DNA of 64,000 nucleotides from Gymnopus androsaceus JB14 (taxonomy: Eukaryota > Basidiomycota > Agaricomycetes > Agaricales > Omphalotaceae), in assembly GCA_009733575.1 (NCBI GenBank), contig ML769385.1, positions 485,188-549,187 of the forward strand, in the 5' to 3' direction. Position 1 is the first letter of the stretch; each line of letters starts with the position of its first letter. The notes below the pieces were generated by a model. That model was given only the letters and a program-made list of their open reading frames with translations. It ran no database searches and had not been told where the DNA came from. Positions 58,554 to 64,000 of this stretch are shown in pieces. A program made the translations under genes and the position numbers.

Positions 58554-58796
58554 ATCACCATACCACACACTTTTTTGTCTTATTTTCGACCTAGGCGGGC
58601 TCCTGTTTACTCTTTTGCGATCTTCCACATGCATTTTCGACATTCCTTGACTGTTTGGCTCTTTACTCTGTAATTGTTCTGTACCGCTTGTATACCAATC
58701 TAACGAACGTGAACCGGAACAAATTCCAAATTCCCACAATTGACTGCACTGACGCGTCTCTGATTACGCGTTCACTCTTTCTTCTCAACCTCCAAC

Positions 58797-59686
58797 ATGA
58801 CTACCCTTCCTAATTTTCCTGCTTTTGCGATGCCAGACATTCCCAACAGAGATCATACTATTGACCTTGTCCTTGACTATCTCGCCTCCATTGCTGGCCC
58901 AGCTGGACAACTGTCACGCCAGTAGGATCCTCCAGTCATTCGCAGAACCTTTACTCATTATATTCTCAACAGAGAGATGGATCAAATTATCAACCAACTT
59001 CCGAGGCTTAACGAGCAACAAGTAATCACATTGGGTCACAAAGGTATCCAAATCTGAGTGACTGATTATTTTCGTTCTTTAATTCAACATGGCCTTTGTG
59101 CACAGAGTCCGTTTGCCCAATCTGTTTCATTCCTCTTATGGACCTGCTAGCAGAAGAGGAAACTGCGATTGCGATGGATTCGCCTGCCCATCCTATTGAG
59201 GAATTGGGAGTGACCAGACTGGCAGAACCACATCAATGCAATCATTTGTTCTGTCGGCGGGAGTTGAGTTGTCTGCATTCTTCGAGAGCGTTCACTAACT
59301 CTTGACCTTTGAGCAGTATATCGCGTTGGGTTGTGGATGGAGTAAGTGCTTTATCATCCACTCAGTCTCATCTTGTTTACATGATTCGAAAGCATGATTC
59401 ATGCCCGACCTGCCGTCGTCCATTGTTAGAACGAAATGCAGACGACGCAGACGCTACCAACAATTCCAATACCGCGCCATCCCCTGCGGAGGATGCTTAC
59501 GACCCTTCACAGCTACAAAGTGTACTACAGCATCTTCAAGGAGTCAGTATTGAAGGGCTAGGAGAAGAACCAGAGAGTCTACTCGGTGCATCGTCATTTC
59601 CTGCGTTCTTATTCGGACCTGAGACCTACCTTGCAAACTCGTCACATAACGAAGACCGCAGTGAATATCATGGAATGTACTCTTAA
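58797..59686 (+). CDS. RING-type E3 ubiquitin ligase
   Basis: Five exons give about 240 residues. After an N-terminal part (MTTLPNFPAFAMPDIPNRDH, later REMDQIINQLPRLNEQQVI) comes the RING: SVCPICFIPLMDLL, then PHQCNHLFCRRDISRWVVDG and HDSCPTCRRPLLERN. Splicing GA|T at 59271-59316 gives Asp at the sixth ligand, as in the gene at 42217. The tail reads DPSQLQSVLQHLQGVSIEGL and FGPETYLANSSHNEDRS. One early junction near 58902-58934 needs a 33-nt intron, or a different donor. The last about 80 coding bases and the 3' flank are repeated further right. Confidence 0.75.
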
Positions 59687-60045
59687 TTTTTCAATTTCCA
59701 CTTGTAAGCAAGCCCTATGTATCATGCATATGTAGGGTAAGTAAGTTAGTATTATACTTGATACAAGAACCTAGTACAAAAAACCGGTGTTCATGTGAGA
59801 TTGAACGGAAAAAGTGTCCTCAAACTCTTCGGCGGATCCCTATGCGTATGGGGTCTGCCTAGGGGAGACTACCCGAACTGTTGCAGATATAGTTCTACAG
59901 GTCCGAAGATTTTCGACCTTGTCAGAAGGCCAAGAAAGCTGCATTATTTCAGCTTGGGCTTTCCATCTCCAAAGTTTTTCATTCATTCTCGGCCCAAACA
60001 AATAAGTTCAGGAGACTATCGACCTGTGGAACTACGATCAACAGT
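59603..60045 (+). repeat. RING gene 3' end, original copy of a local repeat
   Basis: Coding end and about 360 bp of 3' flank, from TTCGGACCTGAGACCTACC to GACCTGTGGAACTAC. It recurs at 62235-62735, with shorter pieces at about 61955-62065 and 63612-63712. Confidence 0.8.
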
Positions 60046-60683
60046 TCATCCGGGATGATGCATGATGCATCGATGAATCAAGAATTAGTCAGTTCACTGG
60101 TTTAGCTCCAGTTCCGAGTGCCAATAAGTACCAATAACTTTCAAGTAGCAATCCACCAACAATCCACCACAGTTCATTGTCGCATGTAATGCAGAAAATG
60201 CTCGAACAAAGACCAAATTTGAATGATGAAATTTACAGTATATCAGTTCAAACTTCAGAGGCTGATATGATACATGACGGAACCTCGATTCAGGTGCCCA
60301 TGACGCATGACTGAACTGTCGATCGAAAAAATTATACTATAGGCAACAGGCAATGTGTATACGTAGCTCTAATGCGGCGCAACTAGGAGAGTCAGGCGAA
60401 TTACTCATTTAACCGAATGCGCGGTGTGAATATCGCGCTAGAATTTAACAATGACAACGCGCGCGCGTAGCTTCCTCCCACCTACAAAAAGGCTGGTACT
60501 TACTCACAATGAAATACCATTATTTCTTCGATTCATATTACTTACAACTTGCAATTGCGCTCAGAGAATTTTGGGTACGCCGTTGCTTTGTACTTTTTGG
60601 TGAGTTTATACCCACCTACACGGCCAAACCCCTAATTCTACTCTCCTAGCCATCTCTAGTTCATTCATACTCTGAATCTTGTC
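60046..60683. other. gene-free interval
   Basis: About 640 bp without a coding frame; a GCGCGCGCG run lies at about 60460-60467. It probably holds the monooxygenase promoter. Confidence 0.4.
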
Positions 60684-61939
60684 ATGCGTGTCCTGATCAG
60701 TGGAGCAGGCATCGCTGGGCCTTCGCTGGCATATTTCCTGGCAAAGGCCGGCGCAAGCATCACCATCGTTGAGAAGAGTCACTCTCTCCTCTCCCATGGG
60801 CAGAACATTGATATCAGTGGCAGCGCAATTGCAGTCGTCAAGAAGATGGGGCTCATGGATCAAGTTCGACGATTCAACACGACGGAAAAGGGTACACAAT
60901 TCATTGACCCGAAGGGACGGCCATTTGCATCTTTTCCCGTGAATTCCTCTGGTAGTCTCACCTCGGAATTCGAGATCCTTCGTGGAGACTTGGCAGTGAT
61001 CCTTTATGAGGCTACGAAAGACCACCCCAATGTCGAATACTTGTTCGGTACCACAATCAAGGAAGTTGTCTCAAATGACGATGACACCGTCAAAGTCAAA
61101 TTGAGCAATGGGGAGGTGCAGGACTTTGCTCTCTTGGTCGCAGCAGACGGCCAGTGGTCAAAGGTACGGAAGCAGTGCTTCCTTCCAGAGCATATCAGCG
61201 TTGTCGATATGGGTATGTACGCCGCCTACTGGACCATTCCGCGCCTGCCCAGTGACAATGACTGGTGGAACATCTACCTAGCTCTTGAGTCAAGGATCAT
61301 CACTATTAGACCCGATCCACACGGTACCGCCAGGGCATTGTTCACTCGCATGCCCTGCAATGACGCTCAGAAAAAGGCATGGTTGGAGGCATCCAGAAGT
61401 GACAGACAGACGCAGATAGAGCTCCTGAGAAGGGAGTTCGCAGATGCAGGGTGGCAGGCGCAGAGGCTTTTGGACACCTTGGATGAAACGCCAGACTTGT
61501 ACTTCCAGGCGATCCAACAGATCAAGCTGTCCAAATGGTCCAACTCTCGCGTCGTCTGCCTAGGAGATGCCGCCTATGCCCCGACGCCGCTCACAGGTGC
61601 AGGTACTTCGCTGGCCATCATTGGGGCCTATGTCCTTGCAGGCGAACTGAGCAAGCTCGGAGGACGGTGAACATCCTTCCAAGGCGCTCAAGGCTTACGA
61701 AAGCGCCTTTCGCCCATTTGTCGAGGAGGTCCAGAAGATCCCATTCTTTGTTCCAGCCATTGCGCATCCCCAGAGAGCATGGAAGAGATGGCTGCTCCAT
61801 ACCTTTGTGTGGGCAGCAGTCCAAGGTCGTCGCAACTCCATGGTTGGTAAAAAAATCCGACCATAACAGCAGCGACGAAGATTTTCCATTGCCACAATAC
61901 CCTTGCTTTGATGAGGGCTCCAAAACTACCACTTCTTAA
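60684..61939 (+). CDS. FAD-dependent monooxygenase, two frame breaks near the C-terminus
   Basis: Single exon, unlike neighbours. The FAD fold shows VLISGAGIAGPSLAYFLAK (GxGxxG), the middle DG motif ADGQWSKVRKQ and the GD motif VVCLGDAAYAPTPLTGAGTS. It is close to PHBH/salicylate-hydroxylase-type class A flavoprotein monooxygenases, which hydroxylate aromatic or polyketide substrates with NAD(P)H and oxygen. The frame stops at 61668-61670; the continuation KALKAYESAFRPFVEEVQ lies in another frame, and a second break at an A7 run (61849-61855) is needed to reach SDEDFPLPQYPCFDEG and TAA at 61939. Both are corrected by losing one base. Truncated or erroneous sequence; the core is intact. Substrate unknown. 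Confidence 0.8.
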
Positions 61940-61954
61940 CAGTTCTTTGGCTAC

Positions 61955-62065
61955 TAGTGTTATGGAATATACTCTTTGATTTTTGATTTCCACTTTTAAG
62001 CAGAGAAAGATCCTATGTACTTATGTTCATCATTGGTGTACTAATTAGCCTTGATAGACAGGCCA
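61955..62065 (+). repeat. partial copy of the RING gene 3' flank
   Basis: TTATGGAATATACTCTTTGA and TCCACTTTTAAGCA, CCTATGTACTTATG and ACTAATTAGCCTTGATA align with 59663-59765 with moderate divergence. It sits directly behind the monooxygenase stop. Confidence 0.5.
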
Positions 62066-62234
62066 TGCGCGCCATCATAGATATTGTTCCGCGGTCGCTT
62101 GAACACTACACAGAATAAGAGAAAACTAAACGACGGCTACTTTTACTTATTTAGTAGGGCGCAAACATAGCGAAGGTGCGTAACGAAAAGGAAGCAAGAT
62201 GTTTATGTTAGTCCTGTGATACTAGTAGATGAAT

Positions 62235-62735
62235 GTCCATTCGGACCTGAGACCTATCTTGCAAACTCGTCACATAATGAAGATCGCAATGGTGAATATC
62301 ACGGAATGTACTCTTAATTTTTATTTATTTCCACTGTACATATAACGGAAGAGAAATCCTATGTATATACTTATAAGCCTAAGTTAGTATTATACAAACA
62401 GCCTTGATACAAGAACGTAGTACAAAAACCGTTGTTCGTGCGAGAACAAACAGAAAAAGTGTCTTCAGGCTCTTTGGCTCTCAACCCCAAACCCTATATA
62501 CACACATCCGTATGAATCGTCAGTCTGCCTAATAGTAGGGGTACCCGAGCCCCTAACTAGCCGTTACAGAGCTATATAGTTCTACAGGTCCGAAGATTTT
62601 CGACCTTGTCAAAAGGTCGAGAAAGCTGCATTATTTCAGCTTGGACCTTCCATCTCCAAAGTTTTGCATTCATTCTCAGCCCAAACAAACAAGTTTAGAA
62701 GACTATCGACCTGTAGAACTACTTATATGCAACGT
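62235..62735 (+). repeat. second full copy of the RING gene 3' end
   Basis: Starts TTCGGACCTGAGACCTATC and keeps the open frame for the last 25 codons (FGPETYLANSSHNEDR, then GEYHGMYS and stop). It continues through GTCCGAAGATTTTCGACC to CGACCTGTAGAACTAC. The upstream RING domain is missing, so this is a truncated duplicate. Confidence 0.8.
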
Positions 62736-63777
62736 GACGCAATAGCCCGGCGGCGCATATGACAGTAGATTTCACGGAATATTCTGCCCGTTACTTTGAT
62801 GGAGCATACTCCATTTACTATACATCCTACTCTCCGGAGACATTTCTACAATACATTTCTACCTTAAAAGTCAGCTAGAAGTCCTTTTTCGGAGGAAATC
62901 TCCGGAATGATGGGTATCCGGTCACTCCCGCCCTCGCCCCAACTCAAGATATTATGAGTACTTGTGACATACATGACAGTGCGCGTTGGCGCGTCGCGCA
63001 TCGCACCATAGATACCATCTCCTCACTGATATTTCTCCAGTGAGTGCCAGCCCAATGTGAGCGTATTCCTGAAGGTGTGTTCATTGAATAACTCTTTGAA
63101 CTCTTTTCTAGCTTGCGAGTCACTGGCACACAGAGGAAATCATTCAATAATTCAAAAAAAATCCGCCCATTGTTGCAAGTCACTGAATACATGCCTTGAG
63201 AATCCCACAAGAGAGTGTCGGTAATAGTAAATATTATTATCGCTGTAGGTATGATTCGTAGCAGAGTCACGCGAAGAGCGCCCATGGGCGCTCCATTTCC
63301 GCCACCGAGTCCCGGCCGACGCGGAAAATCCTAGCCTCAGTGTCGCGACAATAACAGCGGCAGATAGGTTGCAAACCTGATTAGAAAGCTCAGTAAATTG
63401 GTATATTGCAGTGGAAATACAAATTTTAGAGTACTATCACAAAAACTGAGTAGGTTCACACCGACGGAGTACATTTTGATGTAAGAATAAAGAAAGCAGG
63501 AAATTGAGTAGGAATAAAATTTTCCGTGAAAATTACCGTCATAGATTTGATTCGGAATGTCCTGAAAGGAAAGAAGAAAAACGTCAGTCAGCTATCTTAG
63601 TGAGATGTTATGTCAAGTCGATATTCAGCTCGGGCCTTCCGTTTTTTCCGTCCGTTCATTTCTCGACCCAAACAAACAAGTTGAGAAGGCTGTCGACCTG
63701 TAGAACTATGTATGCAATCCAGCGGCACAGCTTACTTTATTAGAGTCAGTTCGGCAACAGGAATCTGGCCAGATTCT
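62736..63777. other. gene-free interval except the short repeat piece
   Basis: A minus-strand open frame of 113 codons (62944-63285) has a hydrophobic start (VTLLRIIPTAIIIFTITDT) but no homology I can name and no splice context. Otherwise no gene is seen. Confidence 0.35.
63612..63712 (+). repeat. short third copy of the repeat end
   Basis: The segment from GTCAAGTCGATATTCAGCTC to GTCGACCTGTAGAACTATG matches the right end of the repeat (AAACAAACAAGTT then GAAGGCTGTCGACCTG). Confidence 0.5.
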
Positions 63778-64000
63778 TACGGCTAGTTACCGTAGATGGT
63801 AATCAGATTTCAACGAAATCTTGCCTGTCTCCGCTGTACAATGCGTCCCCACCAGCCTGATTTTGACACAAAAAGGCTCAGAAGAATGCGAGTAGTGATT
63901 TACTACTATTTTACTGTCATTCTATGAGAGGAAGGAGTAGTTTGAATGAAAGAAGGGCGCTTGTCCAAAATCTGATTACCATCTATGGTAGCAAGGCGTA
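63778..64000. mobile_element. terminal-inverted-repeat element at the right edge
   Basis: GTTACCGTAGATGGTAATC (63786-63804) is repeated inverted as GATTACCATCTATGGTAGC (63974-63992). The similarity extends outward to TACGGC/GGCGTA and inward to AGATTT/AAATCT. About 220 bp in all, without coding capacity, so a MITE-like element is likely; its right terminus may lie just beyond the window. Confidence 0.5.

Noticed and set aside
62944..63285. 113-codon minus-strand open frame as a gene
   Set aside because: No recognisable domain, no splice or promoter context, and it lies in a repeat-rich region.

Overview
The window is 64 kb of nuclear DNA from a filamentous basidiomycete, most likely a mushroom-forming agaricomycete. 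Genes sit close together on both strands and carry many small introns (about 48-60 nt, GT..AG, with CTNA-type branch sites). Several families are typical of Agaricomycetes: Cys-rich single-pass membrane proteins, F-box and BTB-like proteins, and RING proteins with a CRRD-type zinc site. All calls come from reading translations and splice sites by eye; no database was searched.

Left third (1-25 kb): a DEAD-box-like protein whose ATPase motifs have decayed, an RRM protein, the mitochondrial assembly factor FMC1, SUA5, an HMG-box factor, a DUF302 protein, the ribosome-biogenesis helicase DBP8 and a BTB-like protein. These are followed by MOB1 and a tandem segmental duplication carrying two DJ-1/PfpI (Hsp31-like) genes. 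The second duplicate is interrupted by a 5'-truncated LINE and a separate promoter insertion. Next to it are a UCH37-type deubiquitinase and, convergent and 91 bp away, a protein with an ASX/DEUBAD domain, the class of domain that regulates UCH enzymes.

Middle (25-47 kb): NEM1 phosphatase, SNF7 (ESCRT-III), a gene built from seven tandem exon-intron units, four tandem membrane-protein paralogues in different states of decay, CK2 beta, a U1A/U2B'' snRNP protein, LAG1 ceramide synthase, an unrecognised gene, a RING E3, an AlaX-type tRNA-editing protein and an MFS permease.

Right third (47-64 kb): an unrecognised gene, intracellular GH2 beta-mannosidase, Rheb GTPase, an F-box protein, a Spo12-like protein, a second RING E3, an FAD monooxygenase with two frame breaks, repeated copies of the RING gene 3' end, and a terminal-inverted-repeat element at the right edge.

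Most genes are housekeeping and not functionally linked. The best candidates for something new are the UCH/DEUBAD gene pair, the phase-0 tandem exon array, and the membrane-protein cluster with its 7-nt micro-exon. Several frame breaks fall in homopolymers, so some apparent pseudogenes may be sequence errors.
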